From Lasiodiplodia sp. COLG20 (taxonomy: Eukaryota; Ascomycota; Dothideomycetes; Botryosphaeriales; Botryosphaeriaceae), in the NCBI GenBank assembly GCA_009801085.1, contig VNWV01000021.1, positions 62,001 to 126,000 of the forward strand: a DNA stretch of 64,000 nt, written 5' to 3'. A program made the translations under genes and the position numbers. The notes under the pieces were generated by a model that saw only the letters and a program-made list of their open reading frames with translations, made no database searches and was not told where the DNA came from. Below, piece after piece: positions 11,948 through 23,054 of this stretch. How positions within the stretch are numbered: position 1 is the first letter of the stretch; each line of letters starts with the position of its first letter.

Positions 11948-12776
11948 GGGAAGGAAGGGAGGAGTTTGGGGTCAGGGGGTTTGCGGGGTTCCTATTTTGA
12001 AGGAGGCTCCTGGCAGACTTGACTGCGGGCTGCTGCTTATGCATATAACTGCGCTCATCGGTGGGAGCGGTGCTATTTAAAGGGATAGAATTGGGTGGGA
12101 CGGGGAGATTATGCAGTTTTCCTGCATGATATGAGCACTTGAGAAGAATCAGATATGAGATCACAATCCTTGCGCCTACGATAGCAATTGATTTGAGAAG
12201 TGCTGTTTGTATGCCCCAACTTACCCGACGTCTCAGAGCAAACACAAAATGAGTATATTACATCTTTCCCAAAGAAAAAAAAATTACTGACACTCGAACT
12301 TTTGCAAGGGGCCGGTACGACAAGAAACACTAAGCTGCTCCCCTGTAAAATGCGTCCCCTCCTTCTTCCGTTTCTGGACTAGCGCGAGATATTTGACATC
12401 CTGCTGAGCATCCTGGACGCCAAATCCTGTTTGGCCGTTGCGGGCGAGACTGCCAGCGCTCAACGACCGCATCCTTCCCCTCCTCTATCTCGACCAGCAC
12501 CGGCCCGCCGATCTCGTGCGAGGAGGCACTCAGTATATTGGTGAGTGACCAACCGCAGGTGGCATATGAAGTATGATAAGGAAACTAGGAAGAAAAATAT
12601 CAAGCTAGTCAAAGATGACCTTTGGTTTAAGTTAGTTTAGCAGGTACTTTAATTTGAAACCTGCTTTCAACAACTCGTGTGGCTACTATCTGGCTGAAGT
12701 GAATGTGCATCCCGGGCTGATATGTTGAGAGCCTTGACGGAAGTGTGTAATACAAGTGCAAAGGAAATCTTTCACT
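11948..12776. other. Intergenic region between convergent genes, holding an F-box relic
   Basis: Downstream sequence shared by the long disordered-protein gene (+) and the BTB gene (-). Apart from the coding relic at about 12362-12540, listed separately, I see nothing coding here. Confidence 0.5.
12362..12540 (+). pseudogene. Relic of an F-box-like gene
   Basis: One frame reads LLPFLD, a TAG stop, then REIFDILLSILDAKSCLAVA. After a one-base frame change near 12438-12450 the next frame reads RARLPALNDRILPLLYLDQ and continues to GGTQYI before a GTGAGT at 12541. The combined pattern (hydrophobic DILLSILDAKS helix, then ALNDRILPLLY) looks like the start of a fungal F-box protein, broken by an in-frame stop and a frameshift. 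No continuation was found downstream. A short intron spanning the shift is not obvious, so decay is the simpler reading. Confidence 0.45.
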
Positions 12777-14294
12777 TCAATCTCCAAACTGGTAAAACTC
12801 TCTCACTGGAGCCCAGCTAAGATTATGGAAGCGAGGCTTTTTGGCCGCCGGCAATGGTTCCTGAGGAGTATCGTCATCACTGCAGGGCTCTGACCCATTG
12901 TACAAGGTATCCATGAGTGGTTCCTTCCTCTTTTGGGGACGTTTGATGTCACTGTCGTGAAGTACTGTTGCACAGTCCTCTAGCCGGTTCGCCGCAATCT
13001 CCGCTTCTTGATCGCCTTGATCATCCGCAGCGGTCCCATCTTCGCCCTCAAACTCCGCACAATCCTCCCACTCGTCAATCGTCTTCTTGACTTTCCTACA
13101 CTTCCTACACGGCCACCCCGTGTCCCTCGCCGCATTTGTCGGCAACGCCCACTCAAACACCTCTCTGCATCCATCCTTGCACCGGTACAGCTTCGGATTG
13201 CACTGCACGCCCAGCAGCGCACGAACCCACCTCTTCCAGAAAGCCGGCGCATTGGCGCACCGCCTCAGCTCGTTCGTTTTGTGGATGAGCACCGGCGAAG
13301 TTAGAACGGCAGGAGTCTCTTTCTCATTCATTCCCGGGCGGGACAGACCGAGCATTCTCCTCGTCCAAAAGCGGCGGTTCGTCGGAACATCCTGGCAAAA
13401 GAACTTTAGGCGGTCCTGATCAAGGAGTGCATAAGGTGAGGCTCTATCGCTGCCCGGTGGGGCATAATGAAGAGGGACCAGACCGAGGACGCCGAGCAGG
13501 AAGTCCTTCCAGATCTCGGGTTTCTCGTCAGCGAGCGTGACGAATTCGATGCTATGAAGTAGGGAGAGGCGATTTGGGCTTCTCTGGAAGATTATGGCGG
13601 TGACGACTTCGCGGAGGTGACCCGCGCTGCGCTCGGTCGACGTGTAAACGGCGTGGATCAGGTCGACGGCGTGCTCGCGGAAGCGCACGGGATCGCTCAG
13701 ATTGAGAGATTCCACGGCGACAGTGAAGCGGCGGGCGATGACACTATACATTTCCTTGATTTGGTATTTCTCTGCGAACGCGTACATTTCCATTTGGAAG
13801 TTCACGCGATCGAAGGCGGAGTCGCAGTCTCCGGACTTGAGAACGGGGTTGTACTGTTTTGTGTAGAGGAATTGGAGCAAGTGTTGGACCAGAATGGGAG
13901 GTTCATCATCCATGTGAATTACACCAGTGGTCGATTCCTGGCTCAAGACCAGAATTAGAGAAACCTCTTTGCGTATTCAAAGTAGACTCACCTTGAAACC
14001 GTTCCTTGGGTCTAGGGCGTTCTTAAAGAAATCGCATTGCCAGCAGACTATATTCTTGTGTACATTGAACTGGGTCCCATTGCATCTAATGACGAGATCC
14101 GTCGAGAAGCTTTTCGGAAAGTGGTTATGGACGTGGCTGTTTGGTGCATCGTCAACCAGCGATATGAAACCGCGAGTAGCGGGTGAGCGATCGGGATAGT
14201 ACACTCACTTCTCCAGGCCAAGTAGTAAGGAATCTGGCACGTGGGTACACCGTGGGTTCGGGCGATTTACGTGAAGATCTGGTTCGAGCTGCAT
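12777..14294 (-). CDS. BTB/POZ domain protein with C-terminal cysteine cluster (copy A)
   Basis: Exons in transcript order are 14294-14209, 14136-13992 and 13937-12777, giving 463 residues. The N-terminal BTB/POZ domain (residues about 25-125) shows FSTDLVIRCNGTQFNVHKNI, then FFKNALDPRNGFK across intron 2, then the LLQFLYTKQY helix. BTB domains dimerise and often bind Cul3, but fungal BTB proteins of this kind are mostly uncharacterised. A later block, NPKLYRCKDGC then PCRKCRKVKK, looks zinc-binding. It shares the PKLY[RK]C motif with the BTB gene just upstream on the same strand, so the two are probably tandem paralogues. The C-terminus is acidic with basic stretches (RPQKRKEP, AAKKPRF) that could act as nuclear signals. 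The start was placed by recognising the 5' intron (donor GTGAGT at 14208); the shorter downstream frame has no ATG. Confidence 0.75.
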
Positions 14295-14715
14295 GTTTGT
14301 TGTTTAGGCTTTGTGTTCCCGTCGTGGAGAGGTATTGAGTGCAGAACGTCTCAGAAATGAACCTCGCGAGGCAGCAGGAAGTTGAGTAGAGAGCAAGTGA
14401 GCGAATGTGTGTCACTGCGCAAACGCCATGCATTCAGAGCGATGGGCGGTCACAATGCGGTAGAACTATTTCTCCGTACCTTCCCGCATAAGCGGTGTGG
14501 TAGGTGACAGGGTGGTAAGCAACCCCGCCTGTTCCCGCTTAGTAAGCAGATTGACCGCGAGCCTTGCTTCCGATGCCAATTACTCAGATGGAGGTGCAAA
14601 ATGGTGTTTCCTTTATAATATTTTCAAGAACGAGATAATAAACATCGCTCCACTCACTTTCGTCTGTATCGACCGGTTATGTCTGCCTTCTTCTCTTGTT
14701 TGCTGGGCTTCCTAA
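14295..14715. other. Spacer between the two tandem BTB genes
   Basis: 421 bp holding the promoter of BTB copy A and the 3' end region of copy B. No coding exon or RNA gene is supported. Confidence 0.5.
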
Positions 14716-15805
14716 CTAACGTGAATCTCCGTTGTCTGTGTTACTCTTAGCAAGCCTTCTCTTCTGAACCATTTCTGCCCATGAAGATGGAGCCGGCGCC
14801 TCCCGGAGTGCGAAAAGATTCACAGGATGTGGCCTCTGCTCTTGGTGAGCTGTGGTCGAGGTGGGCGGGGGTGCCATATCCTGTGCGCGGCCAGCCCCGC
14901 CACGCGGTTGTGCAATTTGCTGATCCGCACTTTGAGTCTGGCTGATAGGGCCCTCAAAAGAGGAGTCGGAATCCTCATCAGAGTCCGCAACAATATCATC
15001 GGACGAAAACACCCTCCCGCAGTTGTTGCAAAAAGGCTCACACGCTGAACAACACTCGTCGTTGAGTCCACAGTTGGAGCATTTGTAGAGCTTGGGGTCC
15101 TCATTCACGACCTCTAGTATGTTCCGGCATACTTCTTTCCAGGATCCAGGGATCTTATCCATCGTCTTCACGAACTTCCGCTTCCCAAGCACTATGTTGC
15201 TATGGCTTGCGCAGAACTGGAGAACGATATCTCGAAGGCTACGGTCAGTATCTGGCGTCGTGGTGTAGATGTCCCTCAACACTTTGTACAAAGTGTCCTC
15301 CACGTCGTGGATCTGCGAGTGCTCCAGAGTATTCTTGAACTTTGCCAGTGCGAGGCTCTTGAGCTTTGGGACGTCATAGCGGTCTCCAGTGGCGTAGATT
15401 CTGACATGGAAGCGCAGTTCGGCCACTGGGCCACGTTCTTCGCCGTACAATACCACCTTGTAGTCGTAGGTGTAGAGATACTCGAGAAGGGCAAAGACGT
15501 TGTCGTGGTAATCATCATTCATCTCAATTTCTCCAGATATGGCTTCCTAGTAGACTCCTTAGGGCGCGGTTCTGCTCAAGTCAACGAGGAACATATACCT
15601 TGAAGCCGAGAGCAGGATTGAATGCGTTTCTAAAGAATTTGCATTGCCAGGTCAGGATGTTTCGGTGCACATGGAATGCATGGCCTGCGCAAAATACTAT
15701 GACATCTGTGGATGCATCCTTTCGTAGACCGCTATTGAAGTGATCAAGCATGCCCTTCTTGAGGTCCACCGCGGGGTCGTCGTCGACGACCCTCCTGGAT
15801 GCCAT
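14716..15805 (-). CDS. BTB/POZ domain protein with C-terminal cysteine cluster (copy B)
   Basis: Exons 15805-15599 and 15546-14716 give 345 residues. The ATG gives MASRRVVDDDPAVDLKKG. The BTB/POZ core reads STDVIVFCAGHAFHVHRNIL and FFRNAFNPALGFK, then across the intron EAISGEIEMNDD and ALLEYLYTYDY. The splice site falls at exactly the same place in the BTB fold (after GFK) as in copy A, which supports paralogy. Near residue 190 a dense cysteine cluster begins with DPKLYKCSNCGLNDECC and ends CNNCGRVF, consistent with a small zinc ribbon or knuckle. The tail is acidic, then Pro/Ala-rich and probably disordered. The partner and role are not known; BTB adaptors for Cul3 ligases or transcriptional BTB proteins are both possible. 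Confidence 0.78.
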
Positions 15806-16357
15806 GGTCCCACACAGTGGCGGCGTAAGGTAAAGGCGACAGCGTGTTTCGAATAAAATCTGGACGTGATAAGGACTCAGTAGCAGTCTCTGAACTTGGT
15901 GAAGTGAGAGATTGGGTGGAAGGGAAGCTTGAGAGGAAAGCGAACGAGACACATGGATCGGATGACTCGCTACTGCCTATAGCGGGGCCAACAAAACGCG
16001 TGTTGGAAGTCGTGGCCGACAGCAACGCCGGGTAAGCGCCCTGCGAACTTTGTTCTGGGGACCAGAGACAACATCACAAGCACCTAAAAGATGATTACAT
16101 TACATAAGTCCATGATGCACGGCAATGGCAGCGCGGTACCGATTCCTAATTTTCCCGACTTCCTTGCAGTGCTCGGCAATTCGACGAAGCGGGTATCCCA
16201 ATGGACCAGTCAGCACTAAGCGTGCTTTGTATTTATCCGCAGCACGACCTCACCTCGTCACAGTCATTTGAAAATATTTCATGAAGAGCTACTACAAGTG
16301 CTTTCAGCTCATTAATTCCTTCCTCAACTACTTCACCCAACCTACCTCACCTCAACC
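15806..16357. promoter_or_regulatory. Divergent promoter region between BTB copy B and the HAD gene
   Basis: 552 bp between two outward-facing starts. No open exon with coding character. Pyrimidine-rich sequence immediately precedes the HAD start codon. Confidence 0.5.
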
Positions 16358-17125
16358 ATGTCCGCCATCACCACAACAGCCCTAAACTCTGCCCCCAAAC
16401 CAAAGCCCAAAGCCATAATCTTCGACCTCCTCACCGCCCTCATCGACAGCTGGACCGCCTGGGACCACGCCGCCGCCACCGCCCTGGAAGAGACCCCCTC
16501 CTCCACCCCAAACACCGACCCTATTGCCCTCGGCCGCCTCTGGCGCCACAACTACCTCATTCTCACCTACAACGCGGGCCAGTACGTCCCCTACGCCTCG
16601 CTCGTCCGCGCCGCTGCCGCGCAGACGCCCGGCCTACCTCCACGCGCCGCAGACCACCTCCTCACCAATTACACCGCCTGGCTCGCGCCGTGGCCCGAGG
16701 CGGCGGATGGGCTGCGGCGGCTGAAGCTCGCCGGGTACAAGCTCGGCGTCGCGACGAACTGTTCGAAGGAGCTGGGGCACGGGGCTGCGGGGTTGTTCGA
16801 TGGCGCAGTTGACGGCGGGGCCAAAGGGAATGGGGTGGAGGGGAAGGGATCGAGTGTCTTTGACGTTGTCGTGACGGCCGAGGAGAGTGGGTGGTACAAG
16901 CCGGCCCGCGGCGCGTACGCGGCGGCGCTGGAGCGGCTGGGCGTGGACGCGGAAGAGGTGCTGTTTGTCGCGGGGAGTGCGGCGGACGTGCCCGGTGCGC
17001 ATGCGGCCGGGATGCGGGTCGTGTGGCATAATCGGATTGGAATGGAGGCGAAGGAGGGGGCGGAGGGCATGGCGGAGAAGGAAGCGAGGACGTTGACTGA
17101 AGTGCTTGAGGGATTGGTGCTGTGA
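16358..17125 (+). CDS. HAD-superfamily hydrolase, haloacid-dehalogenase-like
   Basis: Single exon, 255 residues. HAD motif I is IIFDLLTALID with the nucleophilic Asp at residue 23; the position two residues on is Leu rather than the acid/base Asp, as in type II 2-haloacid dehalogenases rather than phosphatases. Motif II is VATNCS, motif III provides the Lys in GWYKPARGAY, and motif IV is FVAGSAADVPGAHAAG, where the usual first Asp is Gly but the second acidic residue (SAAD) is kept. The cap insert lies between motif I and II (TAWDHAAATAL to about residue 115). The substrate cannot be read from sequence; dehalogenase activity is an inference from motif I only, and many fungal homologues are untested. 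There is no signal peptide or membrane segment, so it is probably cytosolic. GC-rich codon use matches neighbouring genes. Confidence 0.85.
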   Translation: MSAITTTALNSAPKPKPKAIIFDLLTALIDSWTAWDHAAATALEETPSSTPNTDPIALGRLWRHNYLILTYNAGQYVPYASLVRAAAAQTPGLPPRAADHLLTNYTAWLAPWPEAADGLRRLKLAGYKLGVATNCSKELGHGAAGLFDGAVDGGAKGNGVEGKGSSVFDVVVTAEESGWYKPARGAYAAALERLGVDAEEVLFVAGSAADVPGAHAAGMRVVWHNRIGMEAKEGAEGMAEKEARTLTEVLEGLVL

Positions 17126-17499
17126 GAGGATGGTGGAATCGTGACGATGATGGTGACGTGGAGTTGAAATTGAATGCTTGAGCATAAGCGGTCAGCGATT
17201 GCATAGCCATGGTGGATTTGCAGTTGAATGTAACATTAATCATGTCTCCTCTCAAAAAGTTAAAAGGAAAGAAGAAGTTTGTTCATAAAGTACCCCACAA
17301 CCTTGCTGACGCCGTTTCGGTCCCATATTCAGCTGATCGAAACCACACATGTCCAACTCCAAAGCCAAGGCAAAGACATGAATGCCAGGGCAGACATACA
17401 TTGGGAGGACAGATTTTGATACGCATATGTACAGTGAGTCTATTCGACTCTGCACGCTGGTTGACTCGTCCAAGGCACGATGAGCAGGTCGAGTGTTGA
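17126..17499. other. Convergent 3' spacer
   Basis: 374 bp between the HAD gene (+) and nse4 (-). Nothing beyond probable 3' UTRs is visible. Confidence 0.5.
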
Positions 17500-19090
17500 T
17501 CAACCGTACCAGCCGCGAACGGTTTGAGTCGGTTGCTCTTCTTGACGGTGAGCGATCACGGGTTCTCTAAGATCGAACGCCTCGATGAACTTCTGCCACG
17601 TGGGATAATCAATGCTGAACACAGCTTGATGTCTTGAGACGTTCTTGGCGCCTTGCTCATTGAGCCCACGCGATTCCGAGGGACCTGAAGCAAATCAACA
17701 TCTCTCCCCCAGTGAAAACAAGAGGAACTTACAAATGACAGGTAAACCATGCTTGTCTTTCCCCACCCTTACACTGCCTTCACGGATGAGAAAGCTGGTG
17801 TAGAAAAGGTTCTCTACAGTCTGACCGAACGACTGGGGGTTGATGGCAAATTCGAACAGCGACATGGACACATCGTCTTCGTCGTTCAGCGTGATCCCGT
17901 GCTTCTCCTTCACGTCTTCAATAACATCCTCTGGCGGCTCACCAGGATAGTCGCTTAATTCTGCATCCACTGCGTCTATCCGGCGTTCAAGCACAGACAT
18001 GAGCTCACCACGAATCTTCTTGACCAGCGTGACCAGGTTAGAGTTCTCCGGTCGCTGAATATCTTCCGCTTCCAACGACTCGGGCCGTCGCTCGGACTGA
18101 GGGTCCCGGCGCAGGCGAGCCCGCCTTTGGGTCTGAGTGGCTCTGACACGCTTCTGTACTGACAGCGGTCCAAGCAAAAAGCCGGGCACGGGAGGACGGT
18201 GATTATTACCAAAACACGCACGCTCGCCCAGAATATCCCATGCAAGGGCATCTCCAGTATCTTCCTGTTCGTCGTCACTGTCCACGTTGGCTCGCCTGGC
18301 TTGTCTCCGTGCGTGCGCCTGCGTGGAAGCGGCCTGAGTATGAGCCGGGTCATCATTATCCACGTAGCCGTTGTGCTGCATGAACAGGATGCATTTAGAC
18401 ACGAATTCATCTAGGTCAATGCCAGTAGAGTTGGCTCCCATGACCATAGCGGTGGTTTTTTTCAGAGTCAAGTCACTGGCGGCCACCAGGAAACGGGCGT
18501 CGAGGGCGGCATCAGCAGTCTGTTTTACCCTGTTCATCAAGCTGTTGGATTTCTCAATGTACTGGACGAGCTTGGTGTTATCACCAGCCATGAGCGAATC
18601 GCGGTCATCTGTTCGATGTCAGCTTCGTCTCAATGTCCGCTTGAGGACGATATGGCTAACCATTGAAGTCGCGCATTTGGGCCCGAAGGTCCCGGCGCAG
18701 TTGGCGGCGCTCTTCGGGGTTCTGGTCGGGATCATAGTACTGGAGGTCGGGGACGGGCTCTCCATTGTTTGTCGTTGCTACCGAAGCCTCGCGATCTTGC
18801 AGCCTCCTCCGCTTGTTGGCACGTGGCGTCTCGCCGTTGTCCGATGTAGGGGTGGGTATGGATGGTGGATGCATAGGCGCCTTGCCCTTCTCCAAGCGGG
18901 CGGAATGTCCGTTCGGATAATTTTCCTTATCGCTGGACGCGTCGAGAGGTGAGGATACAGCGGAGAAAGAACGAGCGGCTCGCTGACGCGTTGAAGACGC
19001 GCTCGGCCGATCGTCTGGAGTGCGGTCGCGATAAATAGAAGACTCGGTGTCGGGAGTGGACGCCGGGACGCTGTTGTTTAATCGTGCCAT
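17500..19090 (-). CDS. nse4: Nse4, kleisin subunit of the SMC5/6 complex
   Basis: Kleisin that bridges the Smc5 and Smc6 heads in the complex needed for DNA repair and replication-fork stability; nuclear. Exons 19090-18661, 18608-17733 and 17684-17500 give 496 residues. The first 100 residues are a Ser/Thr/Pro-rich disordered tail. The conserved N-terminal helical region (Smc6-neck-binding in the family) begins EERRQLRRDLRAQMRDFN and continues DDRDSLMAG across intron 1, then ADAALDARFLVAASDLTLKK. An acidic, low-complexity middle follows. The C-terminal winged-helix region shows DDVSMSLFEFAINPQSFGQT and NLFYTSFLIREGSV, and the last exon ends QAVFSIDYPTWQKFIEAF, matching the family's Smc5-binding end. 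The gene is head to head with vps34, separated by 357 bp. Confidence 0.9.
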
Positions 19091-19447
19091 GGCAGTCAAG
19101 GATCTTGGAAGGATACAAGAGCGAAGGGGCGATGTGCCCTGGAGGCTAACGAGGTGATACGCGCAGCCGAAGATTCAAAGCTCGCACGGAAAGCGCCGCT
19201 ACGATGCGACTGCCTATCGGAGCGATTTGTAGTGTTGGTGCGGGATATTGCAGGCGACGAGACGAGGCAACGCGCTGCTGACGTTGATGGGACAAGGCGC
19301 GACCGCGACGCGATCAGGTGTGGGCCCGCGGGAGTGGACCGCGCCAAGCTTCCTCACCGCCTGGTCCGTGCACCATGCTCACCCACAGCTAGGCTGCTGG
19401 GCAGCTCGACAAACGTCCACACCCCACATCCCCGCCCTCCGCATACC
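19091..19447. promoter_or_regulatory. Bidirectional promoter nse4 / vps34
   Basis: 357 bp between the two start codons, so both promoters and 5' UTRs must overlap or abut here. I could not pick out a confident transcription-factor site. Confidence 0.55.
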
Positions 19448-22280
19448 ATGGAGCCCTTCTCCTTCGCAAGCTCGTCGGCGCTCGAGCTGCCCGTCCATGT
19501 GAGGATGTCAGTCATCCGTTCCCAGAGAGCCCAGGCCGCTGATGCTAAACTGCCACTAGAAACAACCTCGACGGCCACCAGAAGCCTATCGCATTCTCTA
19601 CGCTGTTGAAGCAGCCCGAGTTGAGGCACAGAGGCTCAAACCTTAGGCAAGCCTTACGCCATCTTGACTTTTGGGCTGGGCATGTCTAACTGACCATAGC
19701 CCCCACTCAGAACTCTTCGTCACCGCACAGCTATGGGCCGACAGCAAACCACTCACCGTTCCGGTCCAGACCAGCTACAAGTCCTTCAAGTCTAGCCGTA
19801 CCTGGAATGAGTGGTTGACTCTGCCCATCTCATACGAGACTATACCACAATCTTCGCAGCTTGCCATCACCGTTTGGGATCTCTCGCCCACCGAGGATAG
19901 CCAGATCCATGCTACACCTTTTGGAGGTACGACGATACCCCTCTTCGATAAGGACAATACCCTGCAGAAGGGCAGACAGCGGTGTCGTATACACCTGCGC
20001 AAGGCCGCCGATGGCCTCTCATCTTCGACCACGCCCCATCTCATCCCACCTCGCCGCCGCAGCCGTAGAAATGGGAAGCTCGCCGAGGAGGACGCAGATT
20101 CAGACATGACGGAGATGGAACGACTGGAGGTTTTGATGAAGAAGCATGAGATGGGAGAGATACCTGAGAACAGGTGGCTGGATCAAATGGTGTTCCGTAA
20201 AATGGAGCAGCTTGAGCGCAGCACCTACCGCAGCGGGCCCAAGTACGGAAGGAAGACGGATGCCCCAAAAGCCAACGGAGCAGAGGATGGAGAGGGCTCC
20301 GATGAGGAGAGCCTTGATGAGGACAAGTTTTTTATCTATGTCGAGTTTCCCCGATTCGACCACCCTATCGTATACACTGACCGCGAATATCCGGCACCGC
20401 CTATCTCCACCCTCCAACAATCAACCTCTCTTGGCGATGTGCGTCTAAAGCCCCCTCCGGAAGTCTCGTTCGGTCCAGGTATCAATGGAGGTGTCGGCGA
20501 TGATGACCCCGAGATTGGCAGGCTTATAAGGATCTACGACCCAGAGGTCGGTATTCGAGACAACCCGGCCGAGAGCAAGCACAGGAGACTGGTACGCAAC
20601 CACCGCACAGGAGTCATGGATCGCGATATGAAACCGAACGCCAAGGCCCGTGATGAGCTGAATGTCATCATGTCGTATGGTCCTACGCATGAGCTTAGCG
20701 CCGACGACAAGGATATGGTGTGGAAATTCAGGCACCATTTGACACGAGACAAACGCGCCCTCACCAAATTTGTCAAATCCGTGTCTTGGCATGAAGCTGG
20801 TGAAGCCCGACAATCAGTGCAACTCCTATCAAAATGGACCGAGATTGACGTTGATGATGCTCTCGAGCTTCTCGGTCCCATGTTTGATCATCCTGCTGTC
20901 CGTTCTTTCGCGGTGGACCGACTGCGCAAAGCCGATGATAGCGAACTGCAGCTCTATCTTCTTCAACTTGTCCAGGCATTGAAATTTGAGCCTGTGCAAG
21001 CAGACTCAGATGGGGAACCCACTCAAAACTCCTCCTTGGCCCGCTTCCTGATCAACCGTGCTTCTGGTAACCTAAGGTTGGGCACATTCTTCCACTGGTA
21101 TCTCATGGTAGAGTGCGATGATCGCAGCCCGGAACAAGGATCAGAACACCGAAAGCTTTTCGCTAAGGTGGAATATGACTTCATGACGACACTGATGGAG
21201 GCCGAGGACGGCCCAGCAAAACGCAAGGTGCTGCTCAGGCAGGGCGAACTCATCACCGTCTTATCTAAGATCTCTAAAGAAATTAGGTTCTCAAGGGATG
21301 GCAGGCCGCAGAAGATCGAGAGCCTGAAACAATTTCTTGCCGACCCTAAAAACGAACTTATCACCATTGACCCGCCTCTACCACTTCCTCTAGATCCAAG
21401 CGTTGAGGTAATCGGTGTCTTCCCAGACGACTGCAACGTATTCAAGTCCTCGCTCTTCCCGCTTCTCATCAATTTCAAGACAACAACGGGCATGAAGTAC
21501 CCTGTAATTTTCAAGACCGGTGACGATCTCCGCCAGGACCAATTGGTCATTCAGATCATCACACTTATGGATAGGTTGCTGCGACTGGAAAACTTGGATC
21601 TCAAGCTGTCCCCTTACCGCATTCTGGCTACATCAACGACAGCCGGCGCCGTCCAATTCGTACCCAGCATACCTCTAGCGGCCGCCGTTACCAAATACAG
21701 GGGCCAAGACAGCATCCTATCGTACCTGCGGGCGAACAACCCAGACGAGAGCTCCCCGCTAGGCGTACGCAAAGAAGCCATGGATACGTACGTCAAGTCC
21801 TGCGCCGGCTACTGCGTCATCACCTACCTGCTCGGCGTCGGCGACCGCCACCTGGACAACCTGCTCCTCGCTCCTGACGGCCACTTCTTCCACGCCGACT
21901 TCGGCTACATCCTCGGCCGCGACCCGAAGCCCTTCGCACCCCTCATGAAGCTAGACAACCTCATGATCGCCGGCATGGGCGGCCCCTCGCATCCCAACTT
22001 CACGGCCTTTAAGAATTACTGCTTCACCGCCTACACGACCCTGCGCAAGCAGAGCAGCCTGATCCTGAACCTTTTCAGCCTCATGCGCGACGCGAACATC
22101 CCCGACATCAAGATCGAACGCGACAAGGCGGTGTGGAAGGTCCAGGAGCGCATGTGCTTGGACTTGACTGAGGAAGAGGCTATCAGGCATTTCGAGGGCC
22201 TGATCTCGGACTCGCTGAATGCGGTCATGCCGCTCGTCATCGACAGGCTTCACGGGCTTGTGCAGAATTGGAGGGCATGA
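19448..22280 (+). CDS. vps34: Vps34, class III phosphatidylinositol 3-kinase
   Basis: Lipid kinase making PI3P on endosomes and autophagosomal membranes, acting with Vps15, Atg6/Vps30 and Atg14 or Vps38. Exons 19448-19506, 19560-19646 and 19700-22280 give 908 residues. The N-terminus MEPFSFASSSALELPVHVR and the following C2 domain (LFVTAQLWADSKPLTVPVQ, LAITVWDLSP, HATPFGGTTIPLFDKDN) are characteristic. The helical PIK domain lies around residues 350-540. The kinase domain (about 600-900) has GDDLRQDQLVIQI, the catalytic loop GVGDRHLDNLLL (near residue 763) and the metal-binding HADFGYILGRDPKPF. The C-terminal helix ends LHGLVQNWRA. Intron 2 uses a GC donor (AG|GCAAGC at 19647) with a CTAAC branch point; only this splice restores GSNLSPHSELFVTAQ in phase. 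Confidence 0.96.
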
Positions 22281-23054
22281 TTGACGCTGTGTTGCGCGTC
22301 TTTGTCAAGGTCAAGGTGGGGGTCGAATGGTATGAGGTTTCAATTTTCTTTCATGATGCTAAGACGAGAAAGGTTATGAAGAGCGGCGCAGGCGTGGTGG
22401 TGATTTGCATAATATCGTATGATACCCGAATTCAAAGATGTTCGCAATGTCTTGAGAATCAGCTCCCCCTTCTCGTTTGCTGTACGAAAATAGAATTCGC
22501 TACAGAAAGAACAATCAATATACCGGAACTTTTCCAAAACATTCCATGATACCCACTAATCTCTGCTCCTGCTGGAAGCAAAATACATACCATTCAAAGC
22601 ATTCGAAGACCCACATGTAATGTATGGAGGGTAAGGGGCAATGAACCGATCCCAAACCAATCGCTACTCAATGATCCAAAAACAGAGCACCTCTCTCTTT
22701 ACTAGTTGTCTCCCAAGCAGAAACAATGATGCTTGCGTAATGACACACCCCTATCCAAATTCACAGGTGTAATAACAATTCTTTCACTAAACATCCACTC
22801 TCATGCATATACCTAATCCCAATGCCCCAAATAATAACGTCGGCGTCCTTGCCGAAGTCATTCCCATTCTTAACGCCGTAAATCTTGACAAAAACAAACA
22901 AGAAAGCTAGCAGGATATAAAAATCTCTGCATTCAAAAGAGAAACACAAGCTTCTTCATGCAGGGCCGCGCATATGCCAAAGCTGTAGGAATATGAGACA
23001 GCGGATGGAATTAAACAGAGAAGGTCAGCCAGAAAAAAAAAGGAAGAAAAAAAA
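22281..23054. other. Convergent 3' spacer
   Basis: 774 bp between vps34 (+) and the metallophosphatase gene (-). AT-rich toward the right, with A-rich runs at about 23030-23055. No coding segment is supported. Confidence 0.5.
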
